Shown here piece after piece: positions 12,555 to 19,436 of a stretch of DNA of 19,436 nt; the first letter of the stretch is position 1; every line of letters starts with the position of its first letter. This DNA comes from Egaibacter sp046050465 (GTDB lineage: Bacteria > Pseudomonadota > Gammaproteobacteria > Burkholderiales > Burkholderiaceae_C). A program made the translations under genes and the position numbers. The notes beneath the pieces were generated by a model. It did no database searches. It saw nothing but the letters and a program-made list of their open reading frames with translations, and was not told the DNA's origin. The DNA is taken from NCBI GenBank assembly GCA_046050465.1, contig JBJOPS010000002.1, positions 1 to 19,436 of the forward strand. The letters are read 5' to 3'.

Positions 12555-14630
12555 ATGAATCCACTTCTCCAATTTGAAGGTTTGCCGCTTTTCGATCAGG
12601 TCAAACCTGCAGACGTCGGCCCTGCCATCGAAGCTTTGTTGACTGAGGCCAATGCGGCGCTCGAAATGGTCACGGCGTCTGGTTTTCCCGCCGTGTGGGT
12701 TGATATTTCCCGGGTTCTGGATGTTTCGACCGAGCGGTTGGGTCGCGCCTGGGGCACCGTGAGCCACCTCAACAGCGTGGCCGACACCCCCGAGCTGCGC
12801 ACGGCATACAACGAGGCACTACCCAAGGTAACCGAGTTCTGGACGCGACTGGGCGCCGACGAGCGTTTGTATGCCAAATACAAGGCAATTGACCCCTCGA
12901 CGCTGAATGCCGAGCAACACCAGGCCCACAAAAACGCCATCCGCAACTTTGTTCTGGGCGGTGCAGAACTCACGGGCGCCGCACGCGAACGGTTTGCTGC
13001 CATACAGGAACGCCAGGCAGAGCTGAGCCAGAAATTCAGCGAAAACGCGCTGGACGCCACCGACGCTTACTCGTACTTCGCCACCTCCGACGAGCTCGAT
13101 GGCGTGCCGGATGATGTGAAGCAGACGGCCCGCGAAGCTGCGCAGGCGCTGGGTAAAGATGGATACAAACTCACCCTGAAAATGCCGTGTTATCTACCCG
13201 TGATGCAGTTTGCAAAAAGCAGCGAGTTGCGCGAAAAACTGTATCGGGCCTATGTGACCCGCGCTTCCGATCAGGCCGACGCAGACGCGAGCCAATTCGA
13301 CAATTCCGGCATCATTCAGGAGATCCTGGCGCTTCGGCTGGAAGAATCAAAACTGCTGGGCTACAACAACTTCGGTGAGTTGTCCGTGGTTCCCAAAATG
13401 GCCGATTCACCCGCGCAGGTCATCTCGTTTTTGCGCGATCTGGCCAACAAGGCAAGACCCTTTGCCGAGAAAGACCTGGCCGAGATGCGCCAGTTTGCAG
13501 CCGAGCATCTGGGCTTGGCTGATCCACAGCCATGGGACTGGCCGTATGTCAGTGAAAAATTCAAGGAAGCGCGCTACTCCTTTAGCGAGCAGGAAGTCAA
13601 ACAGTACTTCACCGCACCCAAGGTTCTTGGTGGGCTGTTCAAAATCGCCGAAACCCTGTTTGACGTGCGCATCAGCCGCGATCAGGCCCCGGTCTGGAAC
13701 CCTGGGGTGGAGTTCTACCGTATTGAACGCCAGAATGCCCAACCCGGCGATGGTGCTGGAAAAAACGCTCTGGTCGGCCAGTTTTATCTGGACCCAGCCG
13801 CCCGCACGGGCAAGCGCGGCGGCGCCTGGATGGACGACGTGCGCGCCCGCTGGCTGCGCCCGGACAACAACCAGTTGCAGACGCCGGTGGCGCATCTGGT
13901 GTGCAATTTTGCCCAGGGCATGGAAGTGGACGGGGTGAAAAAGCCGCCATTGCTCACCCATGACGACGTCACCACGCTATTTCATGAGTTCGGCCACGGT
14001 CTGCACCACATGCTGACGCAGGTGAACGAGCGCGACGTATCGGGCATCAGCGGCGTGGAATGGGACGCGGTGGAGCTGCCCAGCCAGTTCATGGAGAATT
14101 TCTGCTGGGAATGGGACGTGCTCAAGCACATGACCTCTCACGTGGACACGGCTGCCCCCATGCCACGCGCACTGTTTGACAAGATGCTGGCCGCGAAGAA
14201 TTTCCAGAGTGGCCTTCAGACCCTGCGTCAAATCGAGTTTTCGCTGTTCGACATGTTGTTGCATACAAGCCACGATCCCGCGACGAGCATCATGGGCCTT
14301 CTGGAGCAGGTTCGCACGGAGGTTGCCGTCATGCAGCCACCCGCCTGGAGCCGCAGCGCCCACACCTTCAGCCACATATTTGCCGGTGGCTACGCAGCAG
14401 GTTATTACAGCTACAAATGGGCCGAAGTACTGAGCGCCGACGCCTACGCCGCATTTGAGGAAACAGCCGGTCACGATGGGTTGCCAAATCTCGAAACCGG
14501 TAGAAAATACCGGCAAGCCATTCTGGAGGCCGGTGGAAGCCGTCCGGCGATGGAGTCGTTCAAGGCTTTTCGCGGGCGCGAGCCAACTCTCGATGCTCTG
14601 TTGAGGCATCAGGGAATGGCAGCGAATTAG
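12555..14630 (+). CDS. prlC: Oligopeptidase A, M3-family zinc metallopeptidase
   Basis: A 691-residue cytoplasmic zinc peptidase that degrades short peptides, including cleaved signal peptides in E. coli. The zinc site is intact: His477, Glu478 and His481 in TLFHEFGHGLHHML, with the third ligand Glu507 in VELPSQFMENFCWEW. The preceding GGAWMDDVRARW stretch and the C-terminal FSHIFAGGYAAGYYSYKWAE are characteristic of the M3A subfamily. The length agrees with oligopeptidase A (about 680). No signal peptide is present. The ATG at 12555 is the first in frame, and the protein begins MNPLLQFEGLPLFDQV as expected. It lies downstream of folD in the same direction but apparently has its own promoter. 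It is followed after 35 bp by a gene for an exported protein. Confidence 0.96.
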   Translation: MNPLLQFEGLPLFDQVKPADVGPAIEALLTEANAALEMVTASGFPAVWVDISRVLDVSTERLGRAWGTVSHLNSVADTPELRTAYNEALPKVTEFWTRLGADERLYAKYKAIDPSTLNAEQHQAHKNAIRNFVLGGAELTGAARERFAAIQERQAELSQKFSENALDATDAYSYFATSDELDGVPDDVKQTAREAAQALGKDGYKLTLKMPCYLPVMQFAKSSELREKLYRAYVTRASDQADADASQFDNSGIIQEILALRLEESKLLGYNNFGELSVVPKMADSPAQVISFLRDLANKARPFAEKDLAEMRQFAAEHLGLADPQPWDWPYVSEKFKEARYSFSEQEVKQYFTAPKVLGGLFKIAETLFDVRISRDQAPVWNPGVEFYRIERQNAQPGDGAGKNALVGQFYLDPAARTGKRGGAWMDDVRARWLRPDNNQLQTPVAHLVCNFAQGMEVDGVKKPPLLTHDDVTTLFHEFGHGLHHMLTQVNERDVSGISGVEWDAVELPSQFMENFCWEWDVLKHMTSHVDTAAPMPRALFDKMLAAKNFQSGLQTLRQIEFSLFDMLLHTSHDPATSIMGLLEQVRTEVAVMQPPAWSRSAHTFSHIFAGGYAAGYYSYKWAEVLSADAYAAFEETAGHDGLPNLETGRKYRQAILEAGGSRPAMESFKAFRGREPTLDALLRHQGMAAN

Positions 14631-14665
14631 TCAGCATTCTGTTCAGCAAGGCAAGGGTAGACATC

Positions 14666-15340
14666 ATGAAAACAACGTTGGCACGTCCATTTATTGAAAT
14701 CAGCCTGATAAACAGGCTTGTGTTTTGCGCCATGGTCGTGCTTGGCATTTCTGTCGGGCAAGCTCAGACAATTTACCGAGTCGTCGCTGCAGATGGAAAA
14801 ATCTCTTTTTCAGATAAGCCGCCGGCTGCCAAGGACGACGCTTCCGCAACTACCGCCCGGGGCAAGATGCTGCCTATGACTGGGAGTAGTGCAGCCTTGC
14901 CATACGAGTTGCGTCAGGTGGTTGCCCGTTATCCGGTCACGCTGTACACCACCGACAATTGCGACCCTTGCAATACGGGACGCTCATTTCTCACCAGTCG
15001 TGGCATTGCATTTAACGAGCGCACGGTGACAACGGCTGAAGACTCTGCGGCGTTTCAACGACTGGCAGGCGACAGCTCGTTGCCACTCCTCACAATTGGT
15101 GGTCAACGAATCAAAGGATACTCTGACACGGAATGGACGCAATTTCTGGATGCTGCGGGTTATCCCAAGACGTCGGTGTTGCCAGCAGGTTATCGTAACG
15201 GGCTCAGTGGACCATTGGTGGCTGTACCACCAAAGCCTGCTGCACCGGCTGTGACTTCCCAAACGGGCAGAACGACCAACATCACCCCGCCGCAAGCGCC
15301 CGCTCAAACACCACCCAATCCGGCAGGCATTGTCTTCTGA
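14666..15340 (+). CDS. Exported DUF4124-glutaredoxin domain protein
   Basis: A 224-residue protein with an N-terminal hydrophobic segment (about 16-32) that fits a signal peptide, probably cut after GQA near residue 33. Next comes a DUF4124-like strand pattern (TIYRVVAADGKISFSDKPP), common at the N-terminus of secreted proteobacterial proteins. Residues 90-163 are a glutaredoxin fold with CxxC at Cys99/Cys102 (TTDNCDPCNTG), the cis-Pro140 loop (SSLPLLTIGG) and GYSDTEW, where glutaredoxins bind glutathione. The tail is a Pro/Ala-rich extension of about 50 residues. The likely role is a periplasmic thiol-disulfide protein, but its substrate is unknown, and periplasmic glutaredoxins are unusual because glutathione there is scarce. 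The start at 14666 has a weak AAGG/GGTAG region. It is convergent with rpiA, with 15 bp between the stops. Confidence 0.85.
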   Translation: MKTTLARPFIEISLINRLVFCAMVVLGISVGQAQTIYRVVAADGKISFSDKPPAAKDDASATTARGKMLPMTGSSAALPYELRQVVARYPVTLYTTDNCDPCNTGRSFLTSRGIAFNERTVTTAEDSAAFQRLAGDSSLPLLTIGGQRIKGYSDTEWTQFLDAAGYPKTSVLPAGYRNGLSGPLVAVPPKPAAPAVTSQTGRTTNITPPQAPAQTPPNPAGIVF

Positions 15341-15355
15341 CAAGGTATCCATAGG

Positions 15356-16030
15356 CTAAAAGCCGAGCTTATTCACCCCGCTGGCAGTGCCCAGGAGGCA
15401 GACCTGCGCGCGCTGGTGTGCGAACACCCCAACCGTCACCACACCCGGCCACTGACTGACCTGTGTCTCGAAAGCCAGTGGGTCGGCAATCTTCAAGCCG
15501 GTCACGTCCACAATGTGCTGACCGTTATCAGTGACCAGCGGCGCACCGTTCTTCAAACGAACCACGCCTGTACCCCCCATCGCGGCAAACTGGCGGATCA
15601 CTCGCTGCGTGGCCATGGGAATCACCTCTACCGGCAGTGGAAACTTGCCCAGCGTCTGGACCAGCTTGGACTCGTCGGCAATGCAGACAAACTGCCGCGA
15701 CTGGGCCGCCACGATCTTTTCGCGCGTCAGCGCTGCACCACCGCCCTTGATCATGTTGCCCTGGCCATCGATCTCGTCGGCACCGTCGATATAAACCGAC
15801 AGCTCACCCACGTCGCTGGCCTCAAAAACCGGGATGCCCAGCGCTTTCAGGCGCTCGGTGCTGGCTTGCGAACTGGAAACGGCGCCCTTGATCTGGTTTT
15901 TCATCGTCCCCAGCGCATCGATGAATTTGTTGACCGTGGAGCCCGTCCCCACCCCCACGATGTCGCCGGGGACCACGTATTCAAGGGCCGCCTGGCCGAC
16001 CAGGGTTTTCAATTCGTCTTGTGAAAGCAT
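15356..16030 (-). CDS. rpiA: Ribose-5-phosphate isomerase A
   Basis: A 224-residue cytoplasmic isomerase linking ribulose-5-phosphate and ribose-5-phosphate in the pentose phosphate pathway. The signature segments are VGVGTGSTVNKFIDAL (phosphate loop), SSQASTERL, the catalytic VYIDGADEID (Asp82, Asp85) and MIKGGGAALTREKI (Lys95, Glu104). The length equals the family norm (219 in E. coli). The start is the ATG at 16030. There is no clear ribosome binding site in front, and no better alternative, since the protein starts MLSQDELKTLVGQAAL as in relatives. It is divergent from pyrD with 61 bp between start codons, and no strong terminator is seen at its convergent 3' end. Confidence 0.97.
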   Translation of the reverse strand: MLSQDELKTLVGQAALEYVVPGDIVGVGTGSTVNKFIDALGTMKNQIKGAVSSSQASTERLKALGIPVFEASDVGELSVYIDGADEIDGQGNMIKGGGAALTREKIVAAQSRQFVCIADESKLVQTLGKFPLPVEVIPMATQRVIRQFAAMGGTGVVRLKNGAPLVTDNGQHIVDVTGLKIADPLAFETQVSQWPGVVTVGVFAHQRAQVCLLGTASGVNKLGF

Positions 16031-16091
16031 GTTGGATGTTCGTTAGGTGGCTTGCCATCTGGGAAAATCAGGCAACTTCAGGAATTATCCA
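16031..16091. promoter_or_regulatory. Divergent rpiA/pyrD intergenic region
   Basis: Sixty-one bases serve both genes. For pyrD an AGGAA lies eight bases before the ATG. TTGCC and GGCAA form a short 5-bp inverted repeat across a 14-base gap near the middle. No convincing -35/-10 pair was found for either gene, so the promoters may overlap the opposite coding sequences. Confidence 0.35.
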
Positions 16092-17216
16092 ATGTCTCTT
16101 GTGCCCTACGCCCTGGCCCGCCCTTTTTTGTTTGGCCTGGACCCCGAAACTGCCCACGACATCACGCTGCACACTTTATCCCGCTCTCAGGGCACACCCC
16201 TGCAATGGGCGTATTGCAATGGCCGGGTCGATGATCCGGTGCAACTGGCCGGGCTGACTTTCCCCAACCGCGTGGGTCTGGCTGCCGGGCTGGACAAAAA
16301 TGCGCGCTGCATCGACGGGCTGGGCGCGATGGGCTTCGGCTTTGTGGAGGTGGGTACCGTCACACCGCGGCCCCAGAGCGGCAACCCCAAGCCGCGCATG
16401 TTCCGCCTGCCCAAGGCGAATGCCCTGATCAACCGGCTGGGCTTCAACAACGATGGTCTTGACGCGTTCATCGCCAATGTGCAGCGCTCGGCACTCTACA
16501 AAGAGCGTCAAAAAGCAAACTCGCGGTCAGACCGCCCCGCCCCCATGCTGCTGGGCCTGAACATCGGTAAGAACGCCACCACCCCCATCGAGCAGGCCAC
16601 ACAGGACTACCTGACCTGTCTGGACGGCGTCTATCCCTATGCCGATTACGTGACCGTCAACATCTCCAGCCCGAACACGCAGAACCTGCGCTCGCTGCAA
16701 AGTGACGAGGCGCTGGATGCGTTGCTGAGCGCCGTCACGCAGCGCCGGGAGACTTTGGTCCAGCGCTTTGGCCGCCTGGTACCCATCTTCGTCAAGATCG
16801 CGCCAGACCTGACGGAAGAGCAGATTGACGTGATCGCCGCTACGCTCAAACGCTACGGAACAGATGTCGCTGGCAAACCCAACAACGCTTGGGGCGTGAT
16901 CGCCACCAACACCACGCTGAGCCGCGACGCCGTCAAGGGCCTTGTCCACGACAACGAGGCCGGTGGACTGTCTGGCGCGCCCGTGCTGGCCATGAGCAAC
17001 CGGGTTATCACACAGCTGCGCAGCCGCCTGGGCGAGGGATTTCCGATCATCGGGGTAGGCGGTATCCTGAGTGCGCAGGATGCAGTGAGCAAGATCAGGG
17101 CCGGCGCAGACGTGGTGCAGATTTACACGGGTCTGATCTACAAGGGCCCGGAGCTGGTGAAAGCGGCTACCTTGAGTATCAAGGATTCCTGCTGCCCTTC
17201 GTTATTAGGAAACTGA
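16092..17216 (+). CDS. pyrD: Dihydroorotate dehydrogenase, class 2 (quinone-dependent)
   Basis: A 374-residue membrane-associated flavoprotein that oxidises dihydroorotate to orotate in pyrimidine synthesis, giving electrons to quinone. Class 2 features: an N-terminal helical extension (LARPFLFGLDPETAHDITL) for membrane and quinone contact, the FMN site VGLAAGLDKNARCIDGL, EVGTVTPRPQSGNPKPR, catalytic Ser193 in VNISSPNTQNLRSLQ, and the C-terminal FMN phosphate loop GVGGILSAQDA followed by VQIYTGLIYKGP. It is somewhat longer than E. coli PyrD (336). Part of the excess is a hydrophilic stretch around 131-150 (RSALYKERQKANSRSDR). The start at 16092 is supported by AGGAA and by MSLVPYALARP. The last 12 bases overlap the end of the convergent matB. 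Confidence 0.96.
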   Translation: MSLVPYALARPFLFGLDPETAHDITLHTLSRSQGTPLQWAYCNGRVDDPVQLAGLTFPNRVGLAAGLDKNARCIDGLGAMGFGFVEVGTVTPRPQSGNPKPRMFRLPKANALINRLGFNNDGLDAFIANVQRSALYKERQKANSRSDRPAPMLLGLNIGKNATTPIEQATQDYLTCLDGVYPYADYVTVNISSPNTQNLRSLQSDEALDALLSAVTQRRETLVQRFGRLVPIFVKIAPDLTEEQIDVIAATLKRYGTDVAGKPNNAWGVIATNTTLSRDAVKGLVHDNEAGGLSGAPVLAMSNRVITQLRSRLGEGFPIIGVGGILSAQDAVSKIRAGADVVQIYTGLIYKGPELVKAATLSIKDSCCPSLLGN

Positions 17217-18752
17217 GTGTTGGTACTCGGCCCGTAAAACGTTTTTCTGTACCTTGCCCATTGTGTTGCGCGGCAATTCAGTCACGACCACACATCGTTT
17301 GGGGATTTTGAAATTAGCCAGCTTCACCTTGAGGCCGGCGATGATCTGCTCAGGCACCAGCACGACGCCTGGTTGGGCCACCACCACCGCCACACCAACC
17401 TCGCCAAAGTCCGGGTGCGGCACACCCACCAGCGCACTTTCCAGCACGCCGGGCATGTCGTTGATATAGCCCTCTATCTCGGCGGGGTACACGTTGTAGC
17501 CGCCGCTGATAATCAGGTCTTTGCTCCTGCCCACGATGGTCACGTAGCCACGCGAATCCACCTTGCCCACGTCGCCGGTCTTGAAGTAGCCGTCGGCGGT
17601 GAATTCTTCTAAGGTCTTTTCAGGCATGCGCCAGTAGCCTTTGAAAATGTTGGGGCCCTTCACCTGAATGCCCCCAATTTCGCCCACCGGCAACTCCTTG
17701 CCCTCATCATCCTGAACCCGCAGGCTCACACCGGGCAGCGGGAAACCCACGGTGCCGCCACGACGCTCGGACTGATTGTTGTAACGCGCATCCGCCTGGT
17801 AGGGGTTGGAGGTGAGCATGGCGGTCTCGCTCATGCCGTATCGCTCCAGAATGGTGTGGCCGGTGCGTGCCTGCCAGGCGGTGAAGGTCTCGATCAGCAG
17901 AGGCGCCGAGCCCGCTACAAACAACCGCATGTTGCGCACGGCGTCTTTCGTCAAACCAGCCTCGCCCAGCAAACGGGTGTACAACGTGGGAACGCCCATG
18001 AACACCGTGGCCTCAGGCATTTTGCGCAAGACCAGCTTGGCATCAAATTTGCCCAGCCAGATCATCGTGCTGCCGTTGATCAGCGCGCCATGAAGCGCCA
18101 CAAACAGGCCGTGCACGTGGAAGATGGGCAGCGCATGGATCAGCACGTCACCCGGCTTCCAGCCCCAATAGTCCTTGAGCACCCGCGCATTGCTCAGCAT
18201 GTTGCCGTGTGTGAGCATGGCACCCTTGCTGCGGCCTGTAGTGCCACTGGTGTACAAAATGGTGGCCAGGTCGTCGGGCGCCTGTGCAACCGGCGTGTGC
18301 CGGTCGCTGCAATGGGCTGCACGGTCCAGCAGCGAGCCGGTGCGGTCGTCACCCAGCGTGAACACGTTTTGCGTACCCGCCTTGAACGCGATCTTGCTCA
18401 CCCAGCCAAAGTTTTTGGGGCTGCACACCACCACGGCGGGCTCGGCGTTGCCAATGAAATACTCGATTTCAGCGCTTTGGTAGGCGGTGTTCAGCGGCAG
18501 AAACACATAGCCTGCGCGCAGCGTGGCCAGGTACAGCATGACGGCCTCGACCGACTTTTCCACCTGCACGGCGATGCGTGCACCGGCGGGCAAGCCCAGC
18601 GAGGCAAGCAAATTGGCCATCATGGCGGTGGCGCAGTCCAGATCACGCCACGTGTAGCACAGGTCGGTATCGGTCTCTATGGCGACCGTATCCAGATCTT
18701 TGGGAAACGCGGCGCGCAAGGCGGTGAACAGGTTGTGATCGGATGGCTTCAT
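17205..18752 (-). CDS. matB: Malonyl-CoA synthetase-like acyl-CoA ligase (MatB family)
   Basis: A 515-residue adenylate-forming enzyme. The ATP loop is ILYTSGTTGRSKGAML (165-180). The later motifs ERYGMSETAMLTSNPY, GYFKTGDVGKVDSRGY and LIISGGYNVYPAEIEGYI are in order, with catalytic Lys500 in PRNTMGKVQKNVLR. The body follows the MatB pattern from memory (EKSVEAVMLYLATLRAG, LPLNTAYQSAEIEYFI, DVLIHALPIFHVHGLFVALH, FKGYWRMPEKT), which supports malonate or methylmalonate as substrate rather than a long-chain fatty acid. I chose the ATG at 18752: GAGAA lies 5-9 bases upstream, and a more distal in-frame start (18839) would lie inside the crotonase gene. It starts 7 bp after the crotonase stop, so the two are an operon. 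Specificity is inferred from family likeness only. Confidence 0.9.
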   Translation of the reverse strand: MKPSDHNLFTALRAAFPKDLDTVAIETDTDLCYTWRDLDCATAMMANLLASLGLPAGARIAVQVEKSVEAVMLYLATLRAGYVFLPLNTAYQSAEIEYFIGNAEPAVVVCSPKNFGWVSKIAFKAGTQNVFTLGDDRTGSLLDRAAHCSDRHTPVAQAPDDLATILYTSGTTGRSKGAMLTHGNMLSNARVLKDYWGWKPGDVLIHALPIFHVHGLFVALHGALINGSTMIWLGKFDAKLVLRKMPEATVFMGVPTLYTRLLGEAGLTKDAVRNMRLFVAGSAPLLIETFTAWQARTGHTILERYGMSETAMLTSNPYQADARYNNQSERRGGTVGFPLPGVSLRVQDDEGKELPVGEIGGIQVKGPNIFKGYWRMPEKTLEEFTADGYFKTGDVGKVDSRGYVTIVGRSKDLIISGGYNVYPAEIEGYINDMPGVLESALVGVPHPDFGEVGVAVVVAQPGVVLVPEQIIAGLKVKLANFKIPKRCVVVTELPRNTMGKVQKNVLRAEYQHSVS

Positions 18753-18759
18753 GTAATTC

Positions 18760-19436
18760 TCAAAAGACGGGTTTTCGCTTTTCAACAAACGCGGCGATGC
18801 CTTCCCGGTGTTCGGGGCTGTCGGCATAACGGTAGGCATGTTGAATGATATTTGCTATCAAATCAGTAGCTTCTCGCGTATATTCGACGGGGGCTGAAGG
18901 CCAATTTGGTGCCTCATTCAGGCATTCTTTCGAGGTTTGCAAGGCCCGCAGGGTCTGTTTGTTCATGCGTGCAGCAAGCGGTGCCAATGCGGCCACGCGC
19001 TGTGCGGTGGCCAGCGCCTCCGGCGCACATTGCTCAACAGCGACGACACGGTTGAGAAAGCCCCGGTCAAGCATCTGTGCTGCATCAAACACCGCCGCCT
19101 CCAGCAGCATTTCCCGCACCGTCAATGCCCCGGCTTCGCGCAGCACCAGCCCGGTTTCGCGCGGCGCCATCGGGAAACCCAGGCGGGCAATGGGTGCACC
19201 AAACCGGGCCGCGGTGCTGGCAATACGGATGTCGCAGCAGCTGGCGATTTCAATGCCTGCGCCCATGCAGTTGCCTTCAATCTGCGCCACGATGGGCACG
19301 TCGCAGTCCAGCATGGCCTGCAGGCCACCCCAGACGTCGTCTTCATGAAATGCGCGCAGGCTCTCTTCCTGAAAGCGAAAACCCGCGTACTCCGAGATGT
19401 CACCCCCTGCGCAGAAATGGCCGCCCTCCCCCTTGA
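18760..19436 (-). CDS. Enoyl-CoA hydratase/isomerase (crotonase) family protein, 5' end outside window
   Basis: The last 224 residues of a crotonase-fold protein; the frame stays open to the window edge. Seen in order: GGHFCAGGDISEY, the first oxyanion-hole segment, then GNCMGAGIEIASCCDIRIAS with the second oxyanion-hole glycine and the position of the first catalytic Glu (GIEIA, like Glu144 of rat enoyl-CoA hydratase). The next conserved place reads FGAPIARLGFPM where hydratases have FGxPExxLG, so the second glutamate (Glu164 equivalent) is Ile. The reaction is therefore probably not simple hydration. Isomerase, decarboxylase or another crotonase chemistry is possible. The C-terminus (EHREGIAAFVEKRKPVF) is typical. 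Residues just before it, encoded at 18854-18909, coincide with a copy of the dispersed repeat. It is followed after 7 bp by matB. Confidence 0.9.
   Translation of the reverse strand, partial: KGEGGHFCAGGDISEYAGFRFQEESLRAFHEDDVWGGLQAMLDCDVPIVAQIEGNCMGAGIEIASCCDIRIASTAARFGAPIARLGFPMAPRETGLVLREAGALTVREMLLEAAVFDAAQMLDRGFLNRVVAVEQCAPEALATAQRVAALAPLAARMNKQTLRALQTSKECLNEAPNWPSAPVEYTREATDLIANIIQHAYRYADSPEHREGIAAFVEKRKPVF
18854..18909 (+). repeat. Dispersed 56-bp repeat, copy inside the crotonase gene
   Basis: GCTA (18854-18857), nine bases, TAGCT (18867-18871), CTCGCG, then GGGGGCTGAAGGCC and AATTTGG. This copy looks most like the element as I remember it from intergenic regions of Comamonadaceae. 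It lies wholly inside the crotonase reading frame and is read in antisense as PNWPSAPVEYTREATDLIA, in a part of the protein that is variable in the family. The frame is the same as in the aceF and lpdA copies. Confidence 0.6.

Noticed and set aside
18753..18839. Extended MatB start inside the crotonase gene
   Set aside because: The family N-terminus begins at MKPSDHNLF, and the ATG at 18752 has its own GAGAA. The upstream codons belong to the crotonase C-terminus in another frame.

Overview
The window looks like chromosomal DNA from a GC-rich betaproteobacterium, most likely Comamonadaceae (Rhodoferax/Polaromonas/Acidovorax-like). The grounds are a homodimeric-type pyruvate dehydrogenase E1, an E2 with two lipoyl domains, an E3 that carries its own lipoyl domain, class 2 PyrD, RpiA, a MatB-type malonyl-CoA synthetase and the GC-rich codon use. 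The assignment rests on protein recognition by eye, without database searches. Layout: (1) Positions 1-1450 are an accessory, scarred stretch. It holds the tail of an unidentified + strand ORF, a 5'-truncated short-chain dehydrogenase relic, a short serine-recombinase relic, and a complete VapBC/FitAB-type toxin-antitoxin pair on the - strand with two abutting palindromes at its promoter. (2) Positions 1710-8123 are the - strand pyruvate dehydrogenase operon, transcribed aceE, aceF, lpdA. (3) An AT-rich divergent promoter region (8124-8308) separates aceE from a + strand pair encoding a membrane PAS/PAS histidine kinase and a FixJ/NarL-type response regulator. (4) On the + strand follow folD, an M3 oligopeptidase A (prlC) and an exported DUF4124-glutaredoxin protein. 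(5) rpiA (-) and pyrD (+) are divergent. pyrD converges on, and overlaps by 12 bp, a - strand pair of a crotonase-fold protein (cut by the window edge) and matB. How the genes work together: AceE-AceF-LpdA form the pyruvate-to-acetyl-CoA machine. The divergent two-component system shares its intergenic promoter region and is a natural, unproven candidate regulator. FolD, RpiA and PyrD are housekeeping one-carbon, pentose-phosphate and pyrimidine enzymes. MatB plus the crotonase suggest malonate or methylmalonate-type CoA metabolism. The most unusual signal is a dispersed ~56-bp sequence found four times on the same strand. One copy is intergenic and acts as the terminator ahead of folD. Three lie inside - strand genes: the linker of AceF, the linker of LpdA, and the C-terminal part of the crotonase. 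The coding copies are all read in the same frame relative to the element. This looks like a small repeat family domesticated both as a terminator and as protein-linker sequence. Other points of interest are an apparent 9-residue glycine-rich insertion in LpdA, candidate leaderless promoters for prlC and the kinase gene, a palindrome at the predicted aceE start site, and loss of one of the two catalytic glutamates in the crotonase.
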